From Bacteroidota bacterium (GTDB lineage: Bacteria > Bacteroidota > Bacteroidia > Chitinophagales > BACL12): a stretch of 64,000 bases of DNA. Both the position numbers and the translations under genes were made by a program. The notes under the pieces are model-generated. The model did no database searches, was not told the DNA's origin, and saw only the letters and a program-made list of their open reading frames with translations. Below are positions 18,584 through 27,017 of the stretch, in pieces (the first letter of the stretch is position 1; each line of letters starts with the position of its first letter). Location of the stretch: contig JADJJZ010000029.1 in NCBI GenBank assembly GCA_016706255.1, forward strand, positions 310,001 through 374,000. The letters are read 5' to 3'.

Positions 18584-19213
18584 TTATTGAGAAATTTGAG
18601 AGGTAAATCCTTTATAATAGGTTTCCCAATCAGTGGTTTTATAGGCATCAGTCCCAAAAAATGAAAGAATGGGCTCCAACTGACCAGGCACTAAATAACC
18701 GGAAATTGGTTGAATCATATTTAAACTGCTATCTAAAAACACCATTGTAGGATATCCTAAACCTTGCTGTGTTGAAGCAATATAAACAGCAAAATCGTGA
18801 GTACTTTTTCTTGGTGTTGGCGTGTAATTGCGGTTCATGAAGGTCTGACCTTTAAAAACCACAGTGTCACCACATTCAGCATTAAATTTTGTTGGGATAT
18901 AATATTCCGAAAGCAATTTTTGAATTACGGGATTGGAGAAAGTATTCGCCTCAAGCATCTTGCATGGCCCGCACCAAGTAGTGTAAACATCGATGAACAT
19001 TTTTTTGCCGGTTTTTTCCTGCAATGCCAAAGCTTCTTTCATTTGATACCATTTAAATGCTTCCGCGGTGGTGTCACCTTCTGTAACTAATTCATTATCA
19101 GCAACTTGTGATTTTAATTCCTGTTCGTTATTGTTAAATGCCGGATTTACGGCAACAATTGTTCCTGCCAATAAGGCCACTAAAATCAGGATGAACACAT
19201 ACTTCTTCTGCAT
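18584..19213 (-). CDS. Membrane-anchored or secreted thioredoxin-fold protein (WCGPCK)
   Basis: 209 residues. An N-terminal hydrophobic segment (KKYVFILILVALLAGTIVAV) acts as signal or anchor. The thioredoxin domain has the canonical CxxC in DVYTTWCGPCKMLEANTF and a cis-Pro in GLGYPTMVFLD. Like its downstream neighbour it has a roughly 30-residue insertion after the CxxC helix, rich in Thr/Ser (NRNYTPTPRKSTHDFA), suggesting both came from one duplication. It is the first gene of the pair; a TATTTTTG-like box about 30 nt upstream may be the promoter. Confidence 0.87.
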   Translation of the reverse strand: MQKKYVFILILVALLAGTIVAVNPAFNNNEQELKSQVADNELVTEGDTTAEAFKWYQMKEALALQEKTGKKMFIDVYTTWCGPCKMLEANTFSNPVIQKLLSEYYIPTKFNAECGDTVVFKGQTFMNRNYTPTPRKSTHDFAVYIASTQQGLGYPTMVFLDSSLNMIQPISGYLVPGQLEPILSFFGTDAYKTTDWETYYKGFTSQISQ

Positions 19214-19294
19214 AGGTAAATTTCTTTCTTGAACGATTACTAAACAAAAATAATTCCAAACTGGTTAACTTGCAATCTATTAATAACTATTAAC

Positions 19295-19861
19295 ATGTTG
19301 AAACGTAAAATCGTTGTTGCGGTAACGGGTGCAAGTGGAGCAATTTATGCAAAAGTTTTGTTGGATGCTTTGGCAGATTTAAACCCTGCTCCCGAAGCAA
19401 TTGGTGTGGTAATGAGCGATAATGCAAAAGACGTGTGGAAATTTGAGCTCGACAACGATGATTTCACAAAATATCCATTCAAATTTTACGGGAAAAATGA
19501 TTTTATGGCGCCATTTGCTTCAGGTTCAGCCATGTTTGACACAATGGTGATTTGCCCTTGCTCAATGGGCACTTTAGGCCGCATTGCAACCGGAATTTCC
19601 AACGATTTAATTACACGAGCTGCTGATGTTATGCTCAAAGAACGCAGAAAACTTATCCTCGTTGCCAGAGAAACACCTTATAACCTGATTCACATCAAAA
19701 ATATGGAGACAATTACCCTCGCCGGAGGAATAATTTGTCCCGCAACCCCATCATTTTACAGCAAACCTAAAAGTTTCGAACAACTTGCAGGAACTGTGAT
19801 TCATCGCGTGATGGATTTAGCCGTATTGCCCATGAATGGCTATCGATGGAACGATAATTAA
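19295..19861 (+). CDS. ubiX: Flavin prenyltransferase UbiX
   Basis: 188 residues of the HFCD flavoprotein family, beginning KRKIVVAVTGASGAIYAKVLLDAL. The conserved SGSAMFDTMVICPCSMGTLGRIATG and LVARETPYNLIHIKNM segments are present. UbiX attaches dimethylallyl phosphate to FMN to make prenylated FMN, the cofactor of UbiD-type decarboxylases. Length and motifs match fully. No ubiD is in the window. It is divergent from the thioredoxin pair and is followed 45 bp later by an MFS gene that has its own promoter box. Confidence 0.95.
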   Translation: MLKRKIVVAVTGASGAIYAKVLLDALADLNPAPEAIGVVMSDNAKDVWKFELDNDDFTKYPFKFYGKNDFMAPFASGSAMFDTMVICPCSMGTLGRIATGISNDLITRAADVMLKERRKLILVARETPYNLIHIKNMETITLAGGIICPATPSFYSKPKSFEQLAGTVIHRVMDLAVLPMNGYRWNDN

Positions 19862-19894
19862 CATCTGGTTTTAAAACTGCAAATCCACACTGCT

Positions 19895-19902
19895 TATCTT
19901 CG
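19895..19902 (+). promoter_or_regulatory. -7 box 4 nt before the MFS start codon
   Basis: TATCTTCG (close to TAnnTTTG) ends 4 nt before the GTG start at 19907. One of five cases in this window with this exact spacing. Confidence 0.5.
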
Positions 19903-19906
19903 TGTA

Positions 19907-21118
19907 GTGTTTGGGCAATTACTCGCAACTTATAAAGATGCCTACAGAGGTATAACTAAATCGGTCTGGATTTTAGCTGCAATTCAGTTAATCAACAGAA
20001 CCGGAAGTATGGTTTTGCCATTTATGACGGTTTACATGACCAGTTCACTGGGTTATTCAAAAACGCAAGCAGGCTTAATCATGAGTATTTTCGGTATCGG
20101 CAGTTTGGCCGGTTCATATTTGGGTGGCAGGTGGAGCGATAAATTTGGTCCGTTTAAGGTGCAGATTTTAAGTTTATTGGTTGGTGGCTGCAGTTATCTG
20201 ATTATTCCGTTGTTTCACACATTTTATCCATTGGCGATATCGGTGTTTTTTTGCGGATTGATAAATGATAGTATGCGCCCAGCAGCCTCTTCAATGACTT
20301 CACATTTTGCGACACCTGAAACAACAACACGTTCATTTTCTTTAATGCGGATGGCAATTAATCTTGGTGTGGCAATTGGGCCTGCTGTAGCGGGTTTGTT
20401 AGCCGGAATAAGTTATGTGTGGCTTTTTGTTGGAGATGGAATTACCTGTATTGCGGCAGGTATCGTTTTTTATTTTTATTTCAGAAATAAACAACCACAA
20501 ATTCATAAAGAGAAAAAAGATGCAACGATAAAAGTAAGTTCGCCATATCGCGATAATACATTTATGTTGTTTATGTTATTCTGCTTTTTTTATGCGATTG
20601 CATTTTTTCAAATTTTTTCAGGCATTCCACTATATTATAAAGATGTGTATTTGAAGCCGGAAGCTGCAATTGGATTACTCATTGGCTTTAACGGATTAAT
20701 TGTATTTATTTTTGAGATGATCACCGTATCGCAACTGGAAAAACGTTTTAAACCAAATCATCTAATTGTAATAGGTTGCTTAATGTTAGGTGCTTCTTTT
20801 TTGCTATTTAATTTATTTCACGGAACAATAATATTATTGATATCCATGACATTATTAAGCTTCTCAGAAATATTTGCCATGCCGTTTATGATTTCACGCG
20901 TAGTTCAAACTGCCACACCACAAACGCGTGGCAGTTATTTAGCTGTTTACACCATTGCCTGGGCACTTGCATTTATTGTTTCACCTTATAGCAGCACACA
21001 AATAATCGAACAATTAAATTATGCTGCCCTGTGGTGGATTATGGGCGCATTTTGTATTGCAATCGCTTACGGTTTTTATGTGCTTGGAAAAAATAAAAAA
21101 GTGGAAGCTACAGCTTAA
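19907..21118 (+). CDS. MFS transporter, drug/multidrug efflux type
   Basis: A 403-residue major facilitator protein with 12 predicted helices. It shows the MFS loop 2-3 motif GSYLGGRWSDKFGP and helix 4-5 features (SMRPAASSMTSHFA). Substrate cannot be predicted; the pattern is that of DHA1 drug:proton antiporters. It begins with GTG at 19907, and no in-frame ATG exists before the first helix. A promoter box ends only 4 nt upstream, so the mRNA may be leaderless. The last 4 bases overlap the convergent TerC-family gene. Confidence 0.88.
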   Translation: MFGQLLATYKDAYRGITKSVWILAAIQLINRTGSMVLPFMTVYMTSSLGYSKTQAGLIMSIFGIGSLAGSYLGGRWSDKFGPFKVQILSLLVGGCSYLIIPLFHTFYPLAISVFFCGLINDSMRPAASSMTSHFATPETTTRSFSLMRMAINLGVAIGPAVAGLLAGISYVWLFVGDGITCIAAGIVFYFYFRNKQPQIHKEKKDATIKVSSPYRDNTFMLFMLFCFFYAIAFFQIFSGIPLYYKDVYLKPEAAIGLLIGFNGLIVFIFEMITVSQLEKRFKPNHLIVIGCLMLGASFLLFNLFHGTIILLISMTLLSFSEIFAMPFMISRVVQTATPQTRGSYLAVYTIAWALAFIVSPYSSTQIIEQLNYAALWWIMGAFCIAIAYGFYVLGKNKKVEATA

Positions 21119-22065
21119 TTTCCGGCAGCCTGTTTCGTTTTATACATACTATACCAAATCGCAATTGTTAATGCCAATGCAATTACTCCAAGTGACACTG
21201 CAACCGGAATTTTATATACATCAACTAAACACATTTTTAATCCGACAAACATTAATATTCCGGCCAAACCGTAAATTAAATATTTAAAACGATACATAAT
21301 GCCGGCCAGTGCAAAATATAAACTGCGCAAACCTAAAATGGCAAATACGTTTGAAGTATACACAATAAACGGATCCGGCGTAATGGCTAAAATTGCCGGA
21401 ATACTATCTACTGCAAAAATTAAATCGGTAAATTCAATAAACAACAATACAATAAATAACAAGGTAGCATATCGTTTTCCATCTTTTACAATAAAAAATT
21501 TACTGCCTGCATAATCATTGTGAACAGGATATATTTTGCGGAATAATTTAATGATGACACTTTTTTCCGGGTCCATTTTTTTATCCTTATTGCGAATCAT
21601 GTTAATACCCGTAATAATTAAGAACACACCGAATACATAAATTATCCAATGGAATTTTTCTATCAATGCAACACCGGCGAAAATAAAAATTGCGCGCATT
21701 ACCAAGGCTCCGATAATACCCCAGAATAATACTTTATGCTGATATAAATCAGGCACCCTGAAAAAGGAAAAAATGAGCAAGAAAACAAAAATATTATCAA
21801 TGCTCAGCGATTTTTCAATCAGGTAACCGGTTAAAAATTCCAGTCCCTTTTGTTTTTCTATCGCAGGTGTAGCATAATCACCAATAATTCCGAAGTAAAT
21901 AGCGGCATTAAACAACAGCGCCAAACCAATCCAGACACCGCTCCAGGTGAGCGCTTCCTTCATGCCTACCACATGATTTTTGCGGTGAAAAACGCCCAAA
22001 TCGAGGGCTAACATAATAATTACAAATACATTAAATCCAATCCAGAGTAGTAAGTTGTTGTCCAT
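21115..22065 (-). CDS. TerC/Alx family integral membrane metal exporter
   Basis: 316 residues with about 9 membrane helices and the TerC family pattern. Visible pieces are LGVFHRKNHVVGMKEALTWSGVWIGLALLFN near the N-terminus, the KSLSIDNIFVFLLIF helix with its conserved Asp, and the second Asp motif LLFIEFTDLIFAVDSIPAILAIT. Alx/MntP-type members export Mn2+ (E. coli Alx) and TerC helps load metals onto exported enzymes; the substrate here is inferred. I looked for a yybP-ykoY riboswitch upstream and did not see one. Tail-to-tail with the MFS gene. Confidence 0.92.
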   Translation of the reverse strand: MDNNLLLWIGFNVFVIIMLALDLGVFHRKNHVVGMKEALTWSGVWIGLALLFNAAIYFGIIGDYATPAIEKQKGLEFLTGYLIEKSLSIDNIFVFLLIFSFFRVPDLYQHKVLFWGIIGALVMRAIFIFAGVALIEKFHWIIYVFGVFLIITGINMIRNKDKKMDPEKSVIIKLFRKIYPVHNDYAGSKFFIVKDGKRYATLLFIVLLFIEFTDLIFAVDSIPAILAITPDPFIVYTSNVFAILGLRSLYFALAGIMYRFKYLIYGLAGILMFVGLKMCLVDVYKIPVAVSLGVIALALTIAIWYSMYKTKQAAGN

Positions 22066-22191
22066 TTTAACGTTTGCGAGTAAAACAGAAATACTAGTCT
22101 ATTGTTCAGGTAGAATACTGTAAAAAAATGTTAAAAGCTGTGTTAAATCACCAAATCCAATAACTTAGGGCTGTATCTTTATCAGGAATTT

Positions 22192-22638
22192 ATGAAAAAC
22201 TGGGGGTTTGGGATACTGTTAATCGCTGTTTTGTTTTCTGCCTGCGCAGAATCTGAGGACGATTTTTATATCCAGGCGCCAAAAAATAAATACATTTTAT
22301 GTCGCGGCACAGCACTTTACTTAAACGACGGGAAAAAATGGGCTGCAAATAAAGAAACTACCGAAGGTATCGACAGAATGTTATCGCAATTTACCATTCT
22401 TGAAAAGCCGACTGATACATTGGCTTACCATGCATTTGCCGATTCATTGATGGCTGATTTTTTATATATCATCAACTATTGTGTCGACATGGGTCCTGCG
22501 CATGAAATGATACACAGTTATTTATTTCCAATTCAGGAAATGATTGTCCCCATGCAAATTGGCGGACTTGAAACTTGCACTGCGCAATATGTTAAACTAC
22601 AGGAATATCTGGACCGTTATCATCAGTATTTTGAATAA
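22192..22638 (+). CDS. Small lipoprotein of unknown function
   Basis: 148 aa with lipoprotein signal MKNWGFGILLIAVLFSAC; Cys18 is the lipidation site. The mature protein is mainly helical, with charged residues and several Met, and I do not recognise the family. A TATCTTTA box lies at 22174-22181, 10 nt before the ATG. The last 47 bases overlap the convergent MFS gene, which is unusual but the frames on both strands look real. Confidence 0.75.
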   Translation: MKNWGFGILLIAVLFSACAESEDDFYIQAPKNKYILCRGTALYLNDGKKWAANKETTEGIDRMLSQFTILEKPTDTLAYHAFADSLMADFLYIINYCVDMGPAHEMIHSYLFPIQEMIVPMQIGGLETCTAQYVKLQEYLDRYHQYFE

Positions 22639-23872
22639 CGGGAATTGGATGCACAACTAATTCCTGATGTTTTAATGTTCTTCTTGCCAAAATCAAACTT
22701 GCAATCATAAAAATTGCGCCCAATAAAAATGCAGCTCCCGCAAAATGAACCGGTGTTTTATCATCGGTAAAATATGCATAAGTATTAGTCATTAATGGCG
22801 GACCGATTATGGATGTAAGGCTCATAATCCCGGTCATTGCTCCCTGTAATTCACCTTGCTCATTACTTGGCACCTGTGAAGAAATTATGCCCTGTAACGC
22901 AGGCATGCCTATCCCTCCCAAACAATAAGGGATTAAAAATACATACATCATCCAACCCTGACTAGCGACACCAAATAAAATCATTCCAACAGCATATAAA
23001 GCAAGTCCATAGTAAAGTGATTTTTTCTGGCCGAACTTAGGTATGGTATACCGAATTAATCCGCCCTGCACAGCACCTACCAGCAAACCGACAACTGCCA
23101 ATGAAATGCCAACTTCTTTTTCGCCCCACATAAATGTGCCCATGGTAAAATAACTCCACGTGCTTTGCACAGCATGCGAGCCGATATAAATACAAACTAA
23201 TGAAGCAATTAATCCATAAGTCAGGGGATATTTTTTTAATGCCAATAATGAGCCAACAGGATTTGCACGTTTCCATTCAAAGGCACGACGTTTTTCTTTT
23301 GGTAATGATTCCGGCAACACAAAAAATCCGTATAACCAGTTTAAAAATGTAATTCCCGCAGCAGCAAAAAACGGAACGCGTGAACCAAGTTCACCTAGTA
23401 ATCCGCCTAATGCGGGACCAATTATAAAACCCATTCCAAATGCAGCACCAATAAGTCCGAAATTTTGCGCACGTTTTTCCGGTGGCGATACATCGGCAAT
23501 ATAAGCACCGGCAGTTGAAAAGCTGGCACCGGTAATTCCGGCAAGTAAACGTCCCACAAATAACCATCCTAATGTTGGAGCAAGTGCCATAATTAAATAA
23601 TCGCATCCAAATCCGAACAAGGCAATTAATAAAATTGGTCTGCGTCCATAACGGTCGCTTAAATTTCCCAGAATCGGAGAAAAAATAAATTGCATAATCG
23701 AAAATGCAAACAACAACCAGCCACCAATACGCGCAGCATCACTCATATTACCACCATGTAATTCAGTAATTAAACTTGGTAAAACCGGAATAATAATTCC
23801 AAACCCAATTACATCTATCAACAAAGTGATAAATATAAAAGTCATCGATGCCTGTGATTTTTTAATTGCCAT
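22592..23872 (-). CDS. TetA-like MFS efflux transporter
   Basis: About 426 residues with 12 helices, closely following the TCR/TetA drug:H+ antiporter plan. Motif A is GNLSDRYGRRPILLIALFG, motif C is GITGASFSTAGAYIADVSPPE with GAAFGMGFIIGPALGG, and the second half begins after a basic central loop. Bacteroidota carry many chromosomal TetA-like proteins that do not confer tetracycline resistance, so the substrate is open. The open frame reaches a TTG at 23902, but the ATG at 23870-23872 (MAIKKSQASM) fits the family start. It overlaps the lipoprotein gene by 47 bp at the 3' end. Confidence 0.9.
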   Translation of the reverse strand: MAIKKSQASMTFIFITLLIDVIGFGIIIPVLPSLITELHGGNMSDAARIGGWLLFAFSIMQFIFSPILGNLSDRYGRRPILLIALFGFGCDYLIMALAPTLGWLFVGRLLAGITGASFSTAGAYIADVSPPEKRAQNFGLIGAAFGMGFIIGPALGGLLGELGSRVPFFAAAGITFLNWLYGFFVLPESLPKEKRRAFEWKRANPVGSLLALKKYPLTYGLIASLVCIYIGSHAVQSTWSYFTMGTFMWGEKEVGISLAVVGLLVGAVQGGLIRYTIPKFGQKKSLYYGLALYAVGMILFGVASQGWMMYVFLIPYCLGGIGMPALQGIISSQVPSNEQGELQGAMTGIMSLTSIIGPPLMTNTYAYFTDDKTPVHFAGAAFLLGAIFMIASLILARRTLKHQELVVHPIPVIQNTDDNGPDIPVV

Positions 23873-23984
23873 TTTTTGAGTAATATCTGTCAGCCCCACC
23901 AACTTAAAGGCAAAGCAAAAATTTAAAACGTGTAAAAATAATCGAACCCAACCTTTTTCACCCTATGTTGCAAGGTTAAATTTT

Positions 23985-24067
23985 AATTAGCAAATTAGTC
24001 GATTAGCAAATTAGCAAATGTTGCTTCATAGCCCGATTGACCTACTCACTCAAATTCGGCTGTTAAT
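23985..24067 (+). repeat. 83-bp direct repeat, copy 1
   Basis: Starts AATTAGCAAATTAGTCGATT and ends TTCGGCTGTTAAT. It matches 24390-24472 over its full length with only about two base differences by eye. Confidence 0.9.
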
Positions 24068-24116
24068 TCCTAATTAGCATTGCGATTAGCAAATTAGCTA
24101 ATGTTCCGATGAACCT

Positions 24117-24165
24117 CGGCTGTTTAATTGGTACATTGGTACATCCGCACATTGGTACATTAATT
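24117..24165 (+). repeat. GGTACATT word-repeat tract, copy 1
   Basis: CGGCTGTTTAATT followed by GGTACATT, GGTACATCC, GCACATT, GGTACATT. A second plus-strand copy is at 24595-24651 and an inverted relative at 52752-52800. Confidence 0.8.
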
Positions 24166-24389
24166 TAGGGCGTCACAATTTTTCACACCAACAAAATCCC
24201 AACCGGCTTTACGTTGCAACGCCCGCCTATTGAAATTACTCCAATTTTGTTCAATAAATGTTTCAATATTTCAAAATCAAATAAATTCAAATGCCGTGGC
24301 GGGGGTTTTCACTGCAATCCGGTGCAACTGGACATTTAGTGCAACCTATCAACAAAACCAATCTGTCGCTCCTACAGAGCTGGGTGGGT

Positions 24390-24472
24390 AATTAGCAAAT
24401 TAGTCGATTAGCAAATTAGCAAATGTTGCTTCATAGCCCGATTGAACTACTCACTCAAAATCGGCTGTTAAT
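24390..24472 (+). repeat. 83-bp direct repeat, copy 2
   Basis: Second copy of the repeat at 23985-24067, followed by more of the ACATT-type words (24473-24512). Confidence 0.9.
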
Positions 24473-24594
24473 GGGCACATTCCGCACATTGGCACATCAT
24501 TCGGCTGTTTAATTATCACATTATTCGTTACAGCACAATGGGCAGACACACGGGTCAGCCCCTACGTAAGCTCCGAAGGAAAAACTAGCTCAAA

Positions 24595-24680
24595 ACCGGC
24601 TGTTCATTGGTACATTGGTACATCCGCACATTGGTACATCATTCGGCTGTTAATCAGCACATTAGCACATTAACACATTA
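24595..24680 (+). repeat. GGTACATT word-repeat tract, copy 2
   Basis: CGGCTGTTCATT then GGTACATT, GGTACATCC, GCACATT, GGTACATC, CGGCTGTTAATC, and then AGCACATT/ACACATT words running to the next gene's 3' end. Confidence 0.8.
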
Positions 24681-24681
24681 G

Positions 24682-26174
24682 CTAGTCTTCCAAAGCCCCT
24701 TCCCACTTACTAACCGCAGCTGTTGCTATAGCATTACCAATTACATTGGTTGCACTTCTGCCCATGTCGAGGAAGGTATCGATTCCGAGTAATAAAACTA
24801 AACCTGCTTGAGGAATATTAAACATACTTATTGTTCCGGCAATTACTACCAGGCTTGCACGGGGAACTGCTGCAATTCCTTTTGAGGTAATCATTAATGT
24901 TAGCAGCATGGTAATTTCTTGGGTAATGGTTAAGTCGATACCATAACATTGTGCAATAAAAATACTTGCGAATGTCATATACATCATACTGCCATCTAAA
25001 TTAAACGAATAACCCAATGGCAAAACAAAACTTACAATTTTATTATTACATCCAAAACGTTCGAGTTCAGTAATTAATTTCGGGAATGCAGCTTCACTGC
25101 TCGCCGTACTAAATGCAAGTAAAAAAGGTTCTTAATTCTACGCAATAAAATAAAAACACGTTGCCGTAAAACTGCAAATCCCGCGCTGATTAATATGACC
25201 CATAAAATTAATAATCCAATATAAAATTCTCCCATAAATACCGCGTATGTCGACAATACCGATAAGCCTTTAGTAGTAATGACAGCGCACATTGCAGCAA
25301 ATACTGCATAAGGAGCAAATCCCATTACATAAATCGTAATTTTTATCATTACATGCGATAAGGTATCGAGTGCTTTAACTAAAGGCATTGCTTTTTCACC
25401 AATCGCAGCACAGGCTACACCAAAAAATATACTGAATACCACAATTTGTAATATTTCATTTTCAGCCATTGCTTTAAAAATACTGGTCGGAAAAACGTGC
25501 GTAATAAATGATACCAAAGTAATTGCCGTTCCTTCAACACCCGACTTCGCATTTTCTGCCGGAAGCGTTAAGTGCATATGTTCGCCCGGTTGAAATGCAT
25601 TCACCAATAACATCCCCAAAACAAGTGAAACTAAACTTGCAGTAATAAACCACAACATCGTTTTACCACCTACTCTGCCTAATGTTTTTGTATCACCCAT
25701 TTTTGCAATACCTACAATTAATGTAGATAAAACCAGCGGTGCAATAATCATTTTTATTAATGATAAAAATACGGTGGTGAGGATAGAAATATTTGTTGCA
25801 ATTTTTTTGATGAGATTTTTTTCGACAACACCTTTTTTACTGCCACTAATTTCACAATTCAAATCGTTTTTTTCGGAAGTATTTATTACAGATGGAATAA
25901 ATGTCATCGCTTTACCTTTAACAGCAATCGGAATATTTTTTCCTAAACTGTCGGCCATTATTTTTTTCTCTTTTTCATCTTTAGCTATAAAAATATTTTG
26001 GGTATATGTTTTATCGCCATAGTTTAAAGTAATAACATCCATTCCAAGAGAATCGGCAAGTGGCGTATACAACAATTCTTTTCCGGTGGATTTTTTGTTG
26101 AGTATGCCACCCACAATTATCCCCAGCACCATTGCTACAATTATGAATACGGTTAACTTGTTCGATTTCTTCAT
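24682..26174 (-). pseudogene. Dicarboxylate/amino acid:cation symporter (DAACS, GltP-like), frameshifted
   Basis: Two adjoining minus-strand frames together make one DAACS transporter. The upstream part (to about 25080) covers the first helices and ends with LRQRVFILLRRIKN; the downstream part has the transport-domain motifs PLGYSFNLDGSMMYMT, SKGIAAVPRAS and GIDTFLDMGRSATNVIGN. Reading the other frame from about 25133 restores EPFLLAFSTASSEAAFPK, so a single missing base near 25131-25136 breaks the gene (minus strand ATTAAGAACC where ATTAAAGAACC is expected). The start is placed at the ATG at 26172-26174. There is an unusual hydrophilic insertion of about 90 residues between the first two helices. 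A real mutation or a sequence error are both possible. Confidence 0.88.
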
Positions 26175-26289
26175 GCCTGTAAAATTTGCCCTAAGATATA
26201 AGATTCCCAACACTTAGTCAATAAGCTAATTTTTGAAAAATGATTGTGAAAAAACTTTAAAATACTTTGAAGTGTGCTAAGTGCACCTA

Positions 26290-26297
26290 TACCTTTG
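26290..26297 (+). promoter_or_regulatory. -7 box of the SCO gene
   Basis: TACCTTTG, 8 nt before the ATG at 26306; it excludes the longer open frame that starts at 26267. Confidence 0.6.
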
Positions 26298-26305
26298 CTT
26301 TCATT

Positions 26306-26944
26306 ATGAAAAAGCTCAACATTTTTCAAATCGGAACCATCGTAACGGGTCTGATTGTGATTGTTGCAATTGGATTTGTTTACCAATCTACACTCAAAGT
26401 AAAAAAAGAACCTGTTTTACCTTATTACGGACCGGAACAGGGCGATGGACAGCCACATTTTGTATCCTCTTTTAATTTGTTGAATCAGGATAGTGTAATG
26501 TTGGACCAAACACCATACAAAGGCAAGATTTATGTTGCTGATTTCTTTTTCACCACTTGCTTAGGCATTTGCCCAATTATGACTGAAGGTATGATTCGCG
26601 TGCACAAAGCTTACCTGAATAACCCTGATGTGATGATTCTTTCCCATACCGTTGACCCGGAACACGACACACCTTCGGTATTGAAACGATATGCTGAAAA
26701 CAGGAAAATTGATACAAAAAAGTGGAATTTTGTGACAGGTGATAAAAAACAAATTTACGACCTGGCGCGCTACTCCTATATGGTTGACGCTTCAGAAGGT
26801 GATGCCGGGCCTAACGACTTTGTCCACACCGAAAATTTCGCACTCGTTGACCGTGAAGGCAGAATTCGCGGGTATTACGACGGAACCGATACAGCAGAAG
26901 TTAGCAAGCTGATTCGTGACATCAATTTATTGCTTACCGAATAA
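26306..26944 (+). CDS. SCO1/SenC family copper chaperone
   Basis: About 212 residues, with one N-terminal membrane anchor (IGTIVTGLIVIVAIGFVY) and a thioredoxin-like SCO domain. The copper ligands are the CxxxC pair in TTCLGICPIM and the histidine in DFVHTENFALVD; DPEHDTP and YSYMVDAS are also family-typical. SCO proteins deliver copper to the CuA site of cytochrome c oxidase or act as envelope thiol reductases. The start at 26306 is chosen because the open frame beginning at 26267 would include the promoter box at 26290-26297. It stands alone, 73 bp before the ABC-F gene. Confidence 0.93.
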   Translation: MKKLNIFQIGTIVTGLIVIVAIGFVYQSTLKVKKEPVLPYYGPEQGDGQPHFVSSFNLLNQDSVMLDQTPYKGKIYVADFFFTTCLGICPIMTEGMIRVHKAYLNNPDVMILSHTVDPEHDTPSVLKRYAENRKIDTKKWNFVTGDKKQIYDLARYSYMVDASEGDAGPNDFVHTENFALVDREGRIRGYYDGTDTAEVSKLIRDINLLLTE

Positions 26945-26988
26945 GCGATAAAACGCCATTTTTATGCTTTTTTCTGCCTAAAAACAGC

Positions 26989-26996
26989 TACCTTTG
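26989..26996 (+). promoter_or_regulatory. -7 box of the ABC-F gene
   Basis: TACCTTTG, 21 nt before the ATG at 27018. Confidence 0.55.
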
Positions 26997-27017
26997 CAGC
27001 CGCAAATCGATTAGGCA

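Larger units (their letters stand above)
23873..24681. other. Gene-free stretch filled with short repeats
   Basis: No credible gene. It contains two near-identical 83-bp direct repeats, three tracts built from the word GGTACAT/GCACATT, repeated CGGCTGTT words and some GC-rich fragments (for example CAGCCCCTACGTAAG near 24560). Stop codons are frequent in all frames. Confidence 0.85.

Noticed and set aside
22066..22191. yybP-ykoY (manganese) riboswitch before the TerC-like gene
   Set aside because: No conserved aptamer motif could be recognised in the 126-bp gap.
24682..25023. A separate small transporter gene
   Set aside because: It lacks the first half of the fold and continues the upstream frame after a single-base shift, so it is the 3' part of the broken DAACS gene.
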